A stretch of DNA of 64,000 bases. It comes from Hyphomonadaceae bacterium. Its GTDB lineage: Bacteria > Pseudomonadota > Alphaproteobacteria > Caulobacterales > Hyphomonadaceae. The stretch lies in assembly GCA_027485145.1 (NCBI GenBank), contig JAIXRO010000102.1, forward strand, positions 1 to 64,000, read 5' to 3'. Positions 34,373 to 43,057 of the stretch are shown here, piece by piece. A program made the translations under genes and the position numbers. Positions within the stretch are counted from its first letter, which is position 1. Every line of letters starts with the position of its first letter. The notes below the pieces were generated by a model. It had not been told where the DNA came from, did no database searches, and saw only the letters and a list, made by a program, of their open reading frames with translations.

Positions 34373-35856
34373 TAAGCCGCCAACCCAATTTCGTCGGCGT
34401 TTGCCCAGTTGCCGTGAAGGCCAAAGCGCATCCGGATGGGGATGTTGATTGTCGCAATGGGGCCCTTTTCAATGTCCAGCGCGTCGAACAGCAGGAGGTC
34501 GCTCCGGTGCTCTTCCAAGCGGTTGCAAATCTGGACGATCCAACCATCGCCCTCCGGGGCATCCTTGCTGCGCGGAATGAAGCAGGGTTCCTGTAATGAG
34601 GAGACAGGGCCGCACCACCAATGCTGCTCCTGCTTGGTCTGATGGTCGATCAGGCACAGGCAGTTCATCAGCAAACCGCCGGCACTTCCGCCCTTGAGCT
34701 CTACAGGACGGCGGTAGTCCATCTCCAGCATCCAACCATAGCGATAGGGTAGGCCGGCAAAGCGGTCATCCATGCGGGGGAACTCGCCCGCTGTCTGCGT
34801 GAGTTGGATTTCGCTTTCAAAGGCGTCGCTGTTGCTTGCCATGTCAACGGTCCAGCGGGTGAGATAGCTCATGGCTTCCTGCCCGTTGAACGGCGCGCCG
34901 TTCACATCGGGGAAGAAGGGGAACATGTTGTTTTTTGCGACCGGGATGTCGAAGTGGACCTTCGTCCCTTCCTGAAAGGCGTTCATGACATGGCTGTTGA
35001 AGCTATTGCCCGTTTTGAACCATCGGATGTCATCACCGGTCGCTCCAGCCTTGCGCGGTAAGACGCCGAGATAGACGGGCATGGACGTATCGAACCCGAA
35101 ATGGGGCATGCCCTTTTCCAGCCGTTCCCAGCTGCCGATGCTCGGCATTACGTTGAACACGGCGTAATCCTCTGTAATCCCGAAGTCGTGCATCATGCAG
35201 TAATAGGGGGCTTTGAACCAGATTTCGTGGACGAGCTCCCCCTCCGGCGTCACTTCGTAAAAGGTGCAGTCATCGGTACATAGACCGGACGCGGCATAGC
35301 CAAAGGCAATCATATTGCCGGTTTTAGGGTCGATCTTCGGGTGGGCGGTGAAGGTTTGACCCGTCATTTTCTGACCGGTTTTGTCGTTGAAGAAATGGGT
35401 GAAGCCTTCGGTCTCCATGGTGGCCGGGTCCATAACCAGCGCGGGACTGTCTTCCTTCAACGCGTAAAGCTTGCCGCCGTGAATCCAGGCATTGGTATTT
35501 GCCGTGCCCCGGATTTCACCCTTCACGCTCTCATCATCGGTCAGAGGGTTGCGGTAGGATCCAAATAGGGCCTTACCCGCTTCATTTTCCAGCTTCCACT
35601 TATCGGTCTTTGCCCAACGCTGACGGAAGTCGCATTGTCCGTCGTGGATGTGAAACCGCGTGATCATGCCATCGCCGTTGAAAGAGATGTCATCGTCGGA
35701 GCGTGGCGGGAATTGCGGATCAGGCTGAACGCGGTAGAAGGCTCCGTTGAGTTCGGGGGGGATAGTGCCTTCATAGGCCAAGTCCGCAATATCGGCTTCG
35801 ATGCGTGATGGCGCATTGAAGCCCGTGAAGGACGGGGTCTGTGGGAACTGTGCCAT
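34372..35856 (-). CDS. carotenoid-oxygenase family, lignostilbene alpha,beta-dioxygenase
   Basis: A 494-residue non-haem iron dioxygenase of the carotenoid cleavage family. The four iron-binding His are His172 (TAHPKID), His223 (MMHDFGITEDY), His289 (NSHVMNAF) and His481 (GLHGNW). Family enzymes of this length in sphingomonads (LSDs) split lignostilbene into two vanillin molecules. ATG 35856 is six bases after AGAGG; the TTG two codons earlier is not used. It is divergent from a MarR gene, with a TAACAATTG half-palindrome between. NTF2-like lyases in the window could supply stilbene. Confidence 0.9.
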   Translation of the reverse strand: MAQFPQTPSFTGFNAPSRIEADIADLAYEGTIPPELNGAFYRVQPDPQFPPRSDDDISFNGDGMITRFHIHDGQCDFRQRWAKTDKWKLENEAGKALFGSYRNPLTDDESVKGEIRGTANTNAWIHGGKLYALKEDSPALVMDPATMETEGFTHFFNDKTGQKMTGQTFTAHPKIDPKTGNMIAFGYAASGLCTDDCTFYEVTPEGELVHEIWFKAPYYCMMHDFGITEDYAVFNVMPSIGSWERLEKGMPHFGFDTSMPVYLGVLPRKAGATGDDIRWFKTGNSFNSHVMNAFQEGTKVHFDIPVAKNNMFPFFPDVNGAPFNGQEAMSYLTRWTVDMASNSDAFESEIQLTQTAGEFPRMDDRFAGLPYRYGWMLEMDYRRPVELKGGSAGGLLMNCLCLIDHQTKQEQHWWCGPVSSLQEPCFIPRSKDAPEGDGWIVQICNRLEEHRSDLLLFDALDIEKGPIATINIPIRMRFGLHGNWANADEIGLAA

Positions 35857-35883
35857 GGGCAACCTCTCGACTCTGTTTGTAAG

Positions 35884-35898
35884 TTACACTAACAATTG
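35884..35898. promoter_or_regulatory. TAACAATTG-type site between dioxygenase and MarR genes
   Basis: TTACAC then TAACAATTG (35890-35898) matches the left three quarters of the TAACAATTGTTA palindrome, and GTTA-CAC-TAAC overlaps it as a second inverted repeat at 35883-35893. It fits an operator for the divergent dioxygenase (-) and MarR (+) genes. Confidence 0.45.
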
Positions 35899-35913
35899 CC
35901 CCGAGGGATGTTG

Positions 35914-36387
35914 ATGGCAAGAACAAAAGAAACGTTGGTGATGACAACGCCGCCAATTGAGGGCGATGACGATATCGGCGAAATCCGCAACATTGTCGGC
36001 TTTCATATCCGGCTGGCGCATGGCGCTGTGTACCGGCATTTCACAGAAACCTTCACTGATCTTGATCTGACACAAAAGCAGGTCTCCGTTCTCTGGCTCG
36101 TGGATGACCACCCAGACATTGCTCAAACCGATCTGGCCCACCGCATGCGCATGGATCGCGCGACGACGATGGCCATCATCAACCGGCTTGAAGCGCGCGA
36201 CCTGCTGATCCGGGGCAAGTCCGAAACAGATGGTCGCAAACAGACGCTCAACCTGACGGATGTCGGGCAGGAAATGCTGCGTGTAGCGAAGCAGGCCATT
36301 CTGGATCACGAAAACTGGTTGAAGTCGCGCTTTTCGGACAAGGAAGTGACGAAGCTTATTGAACTGCTGACGCGCATCCACGAATAA
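35914..36387 (+). CDS. MarR-family transcriptional regulator
   Basis: A 157-residue MarR protein: dimer helices, then the winged helix QTDLAHRMRMDRATTMAIINRLEARDLLIR with wing SETDGRKQTLNLT. Start ATG 35914 lies six bases after GAGGG; two earlier possible starts lack spacing. Divergent from the lignostilbene dioxygenase and upstream of an aromatic-acid transporter, so it probably controls both in response to a phenolic ligand. It is one candidate to bind the TAACAATTGTTA sites. Confidence 0.9.
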   Translation: MARTKETLVMTTPPIEGDDDIGEIRNIVGFHIRLAHGAVYRHFTETFTDLDLTQKQVSVLWLVDDHPDIAQTDLAHRMRMDRATTMAIINRLEARDLLIRGKSETDGRKQTLNLTDVGQEMLRVAKQAILDHENWLKSRFSDKEVTKLIELLTRIHE

Positions 36388-36443
36388 GAAGCCGCCAACC
36401 AAATGCCATTAGCACCTCATGTTTTCCAATTGGGAGAGAGACC

Positions 36444-37778
36444 GTGAACGACCCAAGAACGATCATAGACACCACAGCTATGAGCGCCCGCCAATGGATC
36501 GTGGTCGCTCTCATGGTAATCCTCAATGCGCTCGATGGCTTTGACGTTCTCTCTAGCGCCTTTGCAGCGCCGGGGATTACCAAGGAATGGGGTATTGAAC
36601 GTTCTGCGCTGGGTGTTGTCCTTTCGGCGGAATTGGTCGGCATGGGGTTCGGCTCCATCTTGCTGGGCGGCATGGCCGATCGTTATGGGCGGAAAGGCGC
36701 AATGCTGACCTGTCTCCTCTTCATGGCAGGCGGAATGTACATGGCCAGCACAGCGGGCGGCGTGACGTCCATGGTGGTTTTCCGCTTCATCACCGGCACC
36801 GGCATTGGAGGTATGCTCGCCGCCACGAACGCCGTGACAGCGGAGAGCAGCAACTCAGTTTTCCGCCGCGCCGCGATTGCAGCTTATGTGGCGGGGTATC
36901 CCTTGGGCGCGATCATCGGTGGTATCGCGGCGTCGCAGTGGCTGTTGCCGGATCATGGCTGGCGCGCGATCTTTCTGTTTGGCGCTGTGGTCACGGCGGT
37001 GGTTATTCCCGTCATTGCCTGGCTTGTGCCTGAGACCGCTGCCTATCATGCGACGACGCGTAACCTGAAAGGCGTTAATCAGACGCTCTCTGCCTTTGGT
37101 AAGGCTCCCATCGAAACCTTGCCAATTCTGGATGAGGCAGCGCCCAAGCCGCGCCTGACGGATATTCTGTCCAATCCGAAGCTGCGTCCGATCACCTTGT
37201 TGCTGGCGTTCGCCTACACGTTCCACAGCATCACTTTCTATTACATCCTGAAGTTTGCGGTCCAAATCGTGGCTGATTATCCGCCCGGCTATCCGGCGTC
37301 AGAGGCAGCCACGGTGCTGACATGGGCCAATGTCGGCGGCTTTATGGGCAGCCTGTCCTTCGGCTTTGTTATGGCAAAGCTGGGCATCCGCTGGCCGACG
37401 GCGTTCACGTTGCTGATCGGATCAGTCGCCGTGGCTTCATTCGGGTTGGGTCGCGAAAGCCTGTCCGCTTGGCAATGGGCGACAATCATCACCGGGTTCT
37501 TCACCAACGCCGCGATCAGCGGTTTCTATGCCGCTTTTGCCAGAGGTTTCCCCACCCATGCGCGCGGCACCGGTACCGGCTTTGCACTGGGCGTTGGTCG
37601 TCTGGGCGCGGCCGGAAGCCCCTTGCTCGCCGGGGCACTGTTTACCTGGCTCGGCAATGATCAGCTGCTGACTGTCTCAGCGATCATGGCTTCGGGCTCT
37701 GTACTGGCGTTGGTCCTGTTCCTGATGTTGCCCGAAAAGGATGGGGATGACATTTTGGCTGAGTCTGACAAAGCGTAA
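36444..37778 (+). CDS. MFS aromatic-acid:H+ symporter (AAHS-type)
   Basis: A 444-residue major facilitator. The first helix carries NALDGFD, the Asp motif of aromatic acid:proton symporters such as PcaK and VanK, and GGMADRYGRKGAM is the loop 2-3 signature. Import of vanillate, ferulate or a similar acid across the inner membrane is likely. GTG start with GGGAGAGAG upstream. It follows the MarR gene by 56 bases and converges on the CoA ligase. Confidence 0.9.
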   Translation: MNDPRTIIDTTAMSARQWIVVALMVILNALDGFDVLSSAFAAPGITKEWGIERSALGVVLSAELVGMGFGSILLGGMADRYGRKGAMLTCLLFMAGGMYMASTAGGVTSMVVFRFITGTGIGGMLAATNAVTAESSNSVFRRAAIAAYVAGYPLGAIIGGIAASQWLLPDHGWRAIFLFGAVVTAVVIPVIAWLVPETAAYHATTRNLKGVNQTLSAFGKAPIETLPILDEAAPKPRLTDILSNPKLRPITLLLAFAYTFHSITFYYILKFAVQIVADYPPGYPASEAATVLTWANVGGFMGSLSFGFVMAKLGIRWPTAFTLLIGSVAVASFGLGRESLSAWQWATIITGFFTNAAISGFYAAFARGFPTHARGTGTGFALGVGRLGAAGSPLLAGALFTWLGNDQLLTVSAIMASGSVLALVLFLMLPEKDGDDILAESDKA

Positions 37779-37781
37779 GGA

Positions 37782-39284
37782 TTACGCCAGACCCAGTTCC
37801 TCTAAGGCGCGGGCGCGCAACAGGTGCTTCTGCACCTTGCCCGATGCCGTGCGGGGGATGCCATCAGTGACGATGGCGGTCTTTGGCACCTTGAATTTGG
37901 CAAGCCGTTCCGCGCAATGGGCAATCACCTCATCAGGGGTGATGGTATATCCGGGCACGGGGATCACGTAGGCGCGGCCGACTTCGCCCCAGCGTTCGTC
38001 CGGCACACCGACCACGGCGCATTCGCCGATGGCCGTCAGCTCGGCGAGTACCGCCTCAACTTCTGCCGGATAGACGTTTTCGCCGCCGGAGATGTACATA
38101 TCCTTCTTGCGGTCGACGATGTAGAAGAACCCATCCTCATCGCGCATCGCGGCGTCACCGGTCACGAACCAGCCATCGACAAAGGCCTTGGCCGTCAGGT
38201 CCGGCTGCTTCCAATAGCCGTGCGCCACGCAAGGACCGCGCACCCAGAGCTCACCGCGTTCGCCGGTTGGGACTTCATTGCTATCATCATCGACGATCTT
38301 GGTTTCAACCGTCATCAGCGGCAGGCCGCAACTGCCGGCCTTGCGAAGCAGTGTCGGCAGATCATGCGCCGGCATAGCAAAGTTGGAGCCGGTTTCCGAC
38401 ATGCCGAAGCCTTCTGAAATGCGGACACCTGCATTCACGAAGCGCTCGGATTGCGCCTTTGGATTGGGCGCGCCGCCAATCGCCCAGCTGACGATATTCT
38501 TCAGCTTCTCCGGCGCAAATGTTGGCTGGTTCCAAAGGGTGGCAGCCATCTGCGGAACCGAGAAATAATGAGTCACGCCAAGCGCAGGGTCAGTCATCCG
38601 CTCCAGCGTGTGCACGGGGTCAAAGCCTTTGGAGATGAGCAGCGTAGCCCCGGCCTGGATGGGGGAGCGGGCGGCCGCATAAAGGCCAGCTGTGTGGAAT
38701 AAAGGCATGTCGCACAGAAACACGCTGCGCATCGTGACGTCGTTGCCATAGATGAAATTGGCGCAGCCCCAAAAGGCATTCTCTTCGGAGAGCATGACGC
38801 CCTTGGGCCGTCCGCTGGTGCCGGAGGTGTAGAGGAAAGTCGCGACGTCGCCAAAAGGGCGGCGTGCATCGGGGGAGGGCTTGTCCCCATCTTGTCCAAG
38901 CGACAACATGTCGGCGACCGCCATTGCACGACGCGCGGCTGACGGCGGAGCGAACTCGGGATCATGAAACACGATTTCCGGCTCAGCATCTGCTGCCAGC
39001 GCATCAATTTCTGCACTGGCGAGGCGCCAGTTGAACGGCACGAAGATGGAGCCCGCCCGTGCGCCTGCGTGCTGGAGGATCACCATTTCCGCGCAATTTT
39101 TGGAGAGGGTCGCAAGGCGAACGCCGCTGTTCGGACCAAACTCGCCTTCAATCCAAGCGGCCAAGCGATCAACCGCTTGGTTGAGCGTCCCATATGTCCA
39201 GCGTCGATCGCTCTCAAGATCTACAATCGCCAGCGCATTAGGGTTTGCGCGGGCGTAGGAGTGAATGGGGTCGCAAAAGGTCAT
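37782..39284 (-). CDS. AMP-dependent acyl-CoA synthetase, feruloyl-CoA ligase candidate
   Basis: A 500-residue ANL-superfamily ligase: P-loop FLYTSGTSGRPKGVM, GFGMSETG, the GELWVRGP region, TGD with the YIVDRKKDMYISGGENVYP hinge and the catalytic Lys in PRTASGKVQKH. It makes an acyl-AMP, then a CoA thioester. Downstream of the FerB-like hydratase/lyase in the same operon, a hydroxycinnamate such as ferulate is the likely substrate. SYK-6 FerA is of another type to my memory, so I give no symbol. A small hairpin at 39327-39353 lies upstream. Confidence 0.88.
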   Translation of the reverse strand: MTFCDPIHSYARANPNALAIVDLESDRRWTYGTLNQAVDRLAAWIEGEFGPNSGVRLATLSKNCAEMVILQHAGARAGSIFVPFNWRLASAEIDALAADAEPEIVFHDPEFAPPSAARRAMAVADMLSLGQDGDKPSPDARRPFGDVATFLYTSGTSGRPKGVMLSEENAFWGCANFIYGNDVTMRSVFLCDMPLFHTAGLYAAARSPIQAGATLLISKGFDPVHTLERMTDPALGVTHYFSVPQMAATLWNQPTFAPEKLKNIVSWAIGGAPNPKAQSERFVNAGVRISEGFGMSETGSNFAMPAHDLPTLLRKAGSCGLPLMTVETKIVDDDSNEVPTGERGELWVRGPCVAHGYWKQPDLTAKAFVDGWFVTGDAAMRDEDGFFYIVDRKKDMYISGGENVYPAEVEAVLAELTAIGECAVVGVPDERWGEVGRAYVIPVPGYTITPDEVIAHCAERLAKFKVPKTAIVTDGIPRTASGKVQKHLLRARALEELGLA

Positions 39285-39326
39285 GGCAGGATCGCGCTTT
39301 GCAAGTTGGGGAGGAGAAGAGATAGA

Positions 39327-39353
39327 TGGGGTTCCGCCAAAGACGAAACCCCA
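39327..39353 (-). other. hairpin between ferB-like and CoA ligase genes
   Basis: TGGGGTT/AACCCCA arms with a 13-base loop, in the 77-base gap of the operon. No T run follows on either strand, so it is more likely an mRNA processing or stability element than a terminator. Confidence 0.35.
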
Positions 39354-39361
39354 AGTTCATC

Positions 39362-40201
39362 TTATGACTTCACCTTATTCACGTCGAACGTACCGAGACC
39401 CGGCTTGAACGACTTTTCATCGAGGAACTGGCGCGTCGCTTCCTTGCGTGCGGCGGCACCACCAAAGCTGTGCAGCGCTTCCTGCGCACGGATCTGATAA
39501 TCCAGACCATTGTCGTAAGTCATGTCGACCATGCGACGCATCGTCCATTTGGTGGCGCGCAGCGCGTGGCCGTCCTTCTTCTTCAGAACGTCGGCAATTT
39601 GAAGGACGCGCTCCTTGAGCTTGTCCGCAGGAACGGCTTCGGTGATGAGGCCCTGCTCCTCGGCCTGCTTGCCGGTGAGGTTTTCGCCCATCATGGCATG
39701 GTACATGGCCTTGCGGAACGGCATGAGTTCTTGCGCGACCTTGGACGCACCGCCACCGGGCAGAATGCCCCAGTTGATTTCGGACAGGCCAAACTGCGCA
39801 TCTTCGCTCGCAATGGCGATGTCGCAGCCGAAGAGCGGGCCATAGCCGCCGCCGAAGCACCAGCCGTTGATCATAGCGATCGTGGGCTTTTCATACCAGC
39901 GCAGTCGCTCGAACCAACCATAGCTTTCGCGCTGCGCCTTGCGGACGGCACCAAGGCCCAGCGCCTCATTCTCGCGGAAATACTCCTGAAGATCCATGCC
40001 GGCGGTCCAGGCTTCGCCTTCGCCTGTAAGCACCAGAACCTTCACGTCGTCGCGGAATTCCAGCTCTTCCAGAACCTTCTTCATCTGCCGGTTGAGCTTG
40101 GGGCTCATGCAGTTGCGCTTTTCGGGGCGGTTGAACTTCACCCAGGCGATGTCGTTCTCAACGGTATAGGCAACGGTATCTTCTTCGGCACGATCTGACA
40201 T
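39362..40201 (-). CDS. ferB: feruloyl-CoA / p-hydroxycinnamoyl-CoA hydratase-lyase
   Basis: A 279-residue crotonase-fold protein. FNRPEKRNCMSPKLNRQM, LTGEGEAWTAGMDLQEYFRE, INGWCFGGGYGPLFGCDIAIAS (oxyanion hole), the catalytic Glu in LSEINWGILPGG and DYQIRAQEA match hydroxycinnamoyl-CoA hydratase/lyases (Ech, FerB). It hydrates feruloyl-CoA and splits it to vanillin and acetyl-CoA. AGAGGTGAG precedes the ATG. It is divergent from a MarR gene across a perfect 15-base inverted repeat, the layout of SYK-6 ferBA and ferC. Confidence 0.93.
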   Translation of the reverse strand: MSDRAEEDTVAYTVENDIAWVKFNRPEKRNCMSPKLNRQMKKVLEELEFRDDVKVLVLTGEGEAWTAGMDLQEYFRENEALGLGAVRKAQRESYGWFERLRWYEKPTIAMINGWCFGGGYGPLFGCDIAIASEDAQFGLSEINWGILPGGGASKVAQELMPFRKAMYHAMMGENLTGKQAEEQGLITEAVPADKLKERVLQIADVLKKKDGHALRATKWTMRRMVDMTYDNGLDYQIRAQEALHSFGGAAARKEATRQFLDEKSFKPGLGTFDVNKVKS

Positions 40202-40223
40202 AGCTCACCTCTTTGCAAATTAT

Positions 40224-40238
40224 GTTATGGCCCATAAC
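40224..40238. promoter_or_regulatory. GTTATGG-C-CCATAAC operator, ferB/ferC region
   Basis: Perfect 7-base inverted repeat centred on C, 23 bases upstream of ferB and 44 bases before the MarR gene. Probable binding site of the divergently encoded FerC-like repressor. Confidence 0.7.
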
Positions 40239-40281
40239 AGTCGACATTGCAGAGGACAAGCGCCATTGATAACGGGTCATC

Positions 40282-40704
40282 ATGCGAGATCCGCTTCTTC
40301 ATTATCCCGGCTATGTTTTGCGCCGCGCTTCAACTGCGGCGATGGCGGAGCTTGCGACGCGGATTGTGGTGCTCGGCTTGCGCACGACAGAAGCCACGAT
40401 CCTGCAAATTGTGGCAGAAAATCCAGGTATTTCGCAAAGTGCGCTTGGGCGGATGTTGGATATTCAGCGCGCCAATATGACGCCGATCGCGGCACGGCTT
40501 GAAGCGCGCGGGCTCATGCGCCGGTTGCCCAGTGATGGTCGCTCTCTGGGGTTGGAGTTGACGCCGGAAGGTCAACAGCTTGCAGAGAAGGCGCAGGCTG
40601 TCGTCGACGCGTTTGAAACGGAATTGACCAACCGAATCCCCCCTGAACATCGGGACCATCTGATGCCGGCCTTGCTGGCATTATGGCCTTCAACTGACGG
40701 CTGA
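40282..40704 (+). CDS. MarR-family regulator, FerC-like
   Basis: A 140-residue MarR repressor: helix-turn-helix GISQSALGRMLDIQRANMTPIAARLEARGLMRR and wing SDGRSLGLELT. Divergent from the feruloyl-CoA hydratase/lyase, the position of SYK-6 ferC, whose product is released from DNA by hydroxycinnamoyl-CoA. By analogy it controls the ferB-ligase operon and itself through the 40224-40238 palindrome. The next ligase gene begins 92 bases downstream. Confidence 0.88.
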   Translation: MRDPLLHYPGYVLRRASTAAMAELATRIVVLGLRTTEATILQIVAENPGISQSALGRMLDIQRANMTPIAARLEARGLMRRLPSDGRSLGLELTPEGQQLAEKAQAVVDAFETELTNRIPPEHRDHLMPALLALWPSTDG

Positions 40705-40762
40705 AATCCAGCAGCGTTTCACTGCCGCCCCGTTGACGTTTGGCGCTCCTCAGCCGTAAGTG

Positions 40763-40773
40763 TTGCATACAAA
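40763..40773 (+). promoter_or_regulatory. TTGCATACAAA motif before second CoA ligase
   Basis: Identical to 20390-20400. It lies 23 bases before ATG 40797 and after the MarR gene, so the ligase likely has a separate promoter under the same control as purU-ligM. Confidence 0.5.
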
Positions 40774-40796
40774 TCATCAGGAGCAGGGTGCCGACA

Positions 40797-42374
40797 ATGC
40801 GCGCTATTGACTATTTTGACCGCGGGCATGACCGCAAGCCGAGCCGGACGGCGATTGTTGACACGGTCACGGGCCAGCAATGGACCTTTGCCGAAGTCAA
40901 AGCGCTTTCTGAGCAAATCGCTGCCGCGATGCAGAAGCATGGCTTCAAGAGCCAGGATCTACTCGCACTTTATGGGCCGAATAGCGGCATGCTGCTCGTG
41001 GCGCTGCTCGCCATGTGGCGCGCCAACGGCAAATGGATCCCAGTCAACACGCGCAATGCGATTGACGCCAACGCCGGCTACATCAACTACGTCCGCTGTA
41101 ACTGGATGTTCTATCACTCGAGCCTTGTCGATGAGGTCACCGAGCTCCGCCGTCTTTGCCCGACGCTCAACACGTTCGTCTGTATCGACAAGCCGATGGA
41201 CAATGAATGGGGCGGAGATCCTTCGCTCGACCAGTTCATCGGCGGCGTGACTGCGGCTGACTTTGTCGAACCTGAAATCGACGCGTTCGGCAACATGCAC
41301 GAACTCGTCGGCATCTTCCCGACAGGCGGAACCACCGGCCCGTCAAAGGGCGCCAACGTGACCAACCTCGGTTGGGGCACGATGATCGAGACGGCAGCTG
41401 ATGGCATGGGCGGGCGCACCGATAATCCGGTAGCACTTGTCTCCGCACCGATCACGCACGCGGCGGGACCCATTGCGCTATCGACGATGAGCCTTGGAGC
41501 GACGCAAGTCATTCTCCCCGGCTTTGACGCGGAAAAGGTGCTGCAGGCGATCGACGAGTACAAGATCAGCCACATGTATCTGCCGCCGACGGCGCTTTAC
41601 CAGCTGCTCGCCTCGCCGGAGATCGGAAGCCACGACTATACGTCGCTGCGCATCTTCATCCTCGTCGGATCACCGTGCAGCCCGGAGAAGCTGCGTCAGG
41701 CCGTCGAGGTGTTCGGTCCGTGCATGTGCCAATCCTATGGTCAGGTGGAATGCCCGATGATCGTCGCCTGGTTCCCGCCGGAAGACGTGGCGCGTTTCGC
41801 GAAGGAAGCGCCGGAAAAGCTGGCGTCGTGCGGCAAGGTGACGCGCTCGCTCAAGGTGGCGCTGCTCGACGATGACGGCAAGCAGGTCCCGCTGGGCGAG
41901 GCTGGCGAAATCTGCGCGCGCGGCGTCCTTGTCTCGCACAGCTATTTCGAAAAGCCCGAGGAAACCGCCGAAGTCCGCAAGTTCGGCTGGCACCACACGG
42001 GTGACGTCGGCAAGTTTGATGAAGACGGGTATCTCTATATTGTGGACCGCAAGAAGGACATGGTCGTCTCCGGCGGCTTCAACGTCTTTACGTCGGAAGT
42101 CGAAGCGGCTGTCACCGAAATCGCCGAAGTGCGCGAATGTGCGGTCATCGGCATTCCGCATGAGAAGTGGGGCGAACAGGTCCACGCGATTGTCGTTGCC
42201 GATGGCATCGACGAAGCGACCGTCATTGCCCATTGCAAAGCCCGTCTGGGCGGTGTGAAGGCACCGAAGTCAGTCGCCTTTGTCGACGCTATCCCGCGGA
42301 CTGCCGCCGGTAAGATGGACAAGAAGGCGCTGCGCATTCCCTATTGGGGCGAAAACGCCCGCATGGTGAACTAG
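40797..42374 (+). CDS. AMP-dependent acyl-CoA synthetase
   Basis: A 525-residue ANL-superfamily ligase with P-loop PTGGTTGPSKGAN, SYGQVECP in place of the usual YG-x-TE, HHTGDVGKFDEDGYLYIVDRKKDMVVSGG and catalytic Lys in PRTAAGKMDKK. It activates a carboxylic acid as its CoA ester; an aromatic or phenylpropanoid acid is likely from the neighbouring ferB locus. It has a longer N-terminal part than the ligase at 37782 and is not a close copy. Start chosen at ATG 40797, where the family N-terminus begins; the longer frame reads through promoter sequence. Confidence 0.9.
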   Translation: MRAIDYFDRGHDRKPSRTAIVDTVTGQQWTFAEVKALSEQIAAAMQKHGFKSQDLLALYGPNSGMLLVALLAMWRANGKWIPVNTRNAIDANAGYINYVRCNWMFYHSSLVDEVTELRRLCPTLNTFVCIDKPMDNEWGGDPSLDQFIGGVTAADFVEPEIDAFGNMHELVGIFPTGGTTGPSKGANVTNLGWGTMIETAADGMGGRTDNPVALVSAPITHAAGPIALSTMSLGATQVILPGFDAEKVLQAIDEYKISHMYLPPTALYQLLASPEIGSHDYTSLRIFILVGSPCSPEKLRQAVEVFGPCMCQSYGQVECPMIVAWFPPEDVARFAKEAPEKLASCGKVTRSLKVALLDDDGKQVPLGEAGEICARGVLVSHSYFEKPEETAEVRKFGWHHTGDVGKFDEDGYLYIVDRKKDMVVSGGFNVFTSEVEAAVTEIAEVRECAVIGIPHEKWGEQVHAIVVADGIDEATVIAHCKARLGGVKAPKSVAFVDAIPRTAAGKMDKKALRIPYWGENARMVN

Positions 42375-42380
42375 CCGGGG

Positions 42381-43049
42381 TTAGGCCGCTGCCTCCAATA
42401 GGATGGCAGCGGTCTCTTCGGGTTTTTCAACCATGACGCCGTGGCCGGTGGGAAGCGAATAGACCTTCCAGTCTGGGTCAACCTTCACACGCTCATGAAA
42501 CTTCGTGAACACTGTGGGCGCATCTTTTGTTGCATAGATATAGGTGCGCCGCGTGATGGCCTGTTCGGCGCCCGTCATCTTCACCGGCTCAATCAGCGTC
42601 AGCAGCGGTTGGCGCGTCAGGAACGACGGAGATCCGGGGAAGGGGGCGACCAGCCCCGGCATATCCCGCTGTGCATCGATATAGTGCTTGCGCGAAGGTT
42701 CGTCGGCAATGTCCCAAAGTGCTTCGCCATCGCGTGGCAGGAACGCGTCGACATAGACGAGCGACCGGATCGCCTTGCCGAGGCGATTGGCGACTTCGGT
42801 GATGATCATCCCGCCATAGCTGTGGCCCGCCAGAACGAAATCGGTCAGCCCTTCGGCCGCAATCATGTTGGTGACATCGGTAACGTGCGTTTCGAGCGTG
42901 ATCGCGGGCGAGATCAGGTGCTTTTTCTCGCCGAGCCCGGTTAAGGTTGCGATGTGGACGTCATGCCCCTTGGCACGCAGCAACTTTGCGGTCGCGTGCC
43001 AGCCTTGGCCACCACCCCACGCACCGTGAACCAGAACGAACGTCGCCAT
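42381..43049 (-). CDS. alpha/beta hydrolase
   Basis: A 222-residue alpha/beta hydrolase of the EstC/MenH-like small group: FVLVHGAWGGGQGWH (oxyanion), nucleophile Ser in AGHSYGG, Asp in the central VYVDAF region and His in PTGHGVMVEKP. It could hydrolyse an ester, lactone or CoA thioester. Last gene of the long - strand block, eight bases after the metallo-beta-lactamase gene. A paralogue of similar style is at 56743. Confidence 0.87.
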   Translation of the reverse strand: MATFVLVHGAWGGGQGWHATAKLLRAKGHDVHIATLTGLGEKKHLISPAITLETHVTDVTNMIAAEGLTDFVLAGHSYGGMIITEVANRLGKAIRSLVYVDAFLPRDGEALWDIADEPSRKHYIDAQRDMPGLVAPFPGSPSFLTRQPLLTLIEPVKMTGAEQAITRRTYIYATKDAPTVFTKFHERVKVDPDWKVYSLPTGHGVMVEKPEETAAILLEAAA

Positions 43050-43057
43050 GTCTTTTC

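Noticed and set aside
36426-36433. CCAATTGG palindrome before the AAHS transporter
   Set aside because: Only eight bases and merging with the Shine-Dalgarno region; chance is a sufficient explanation.
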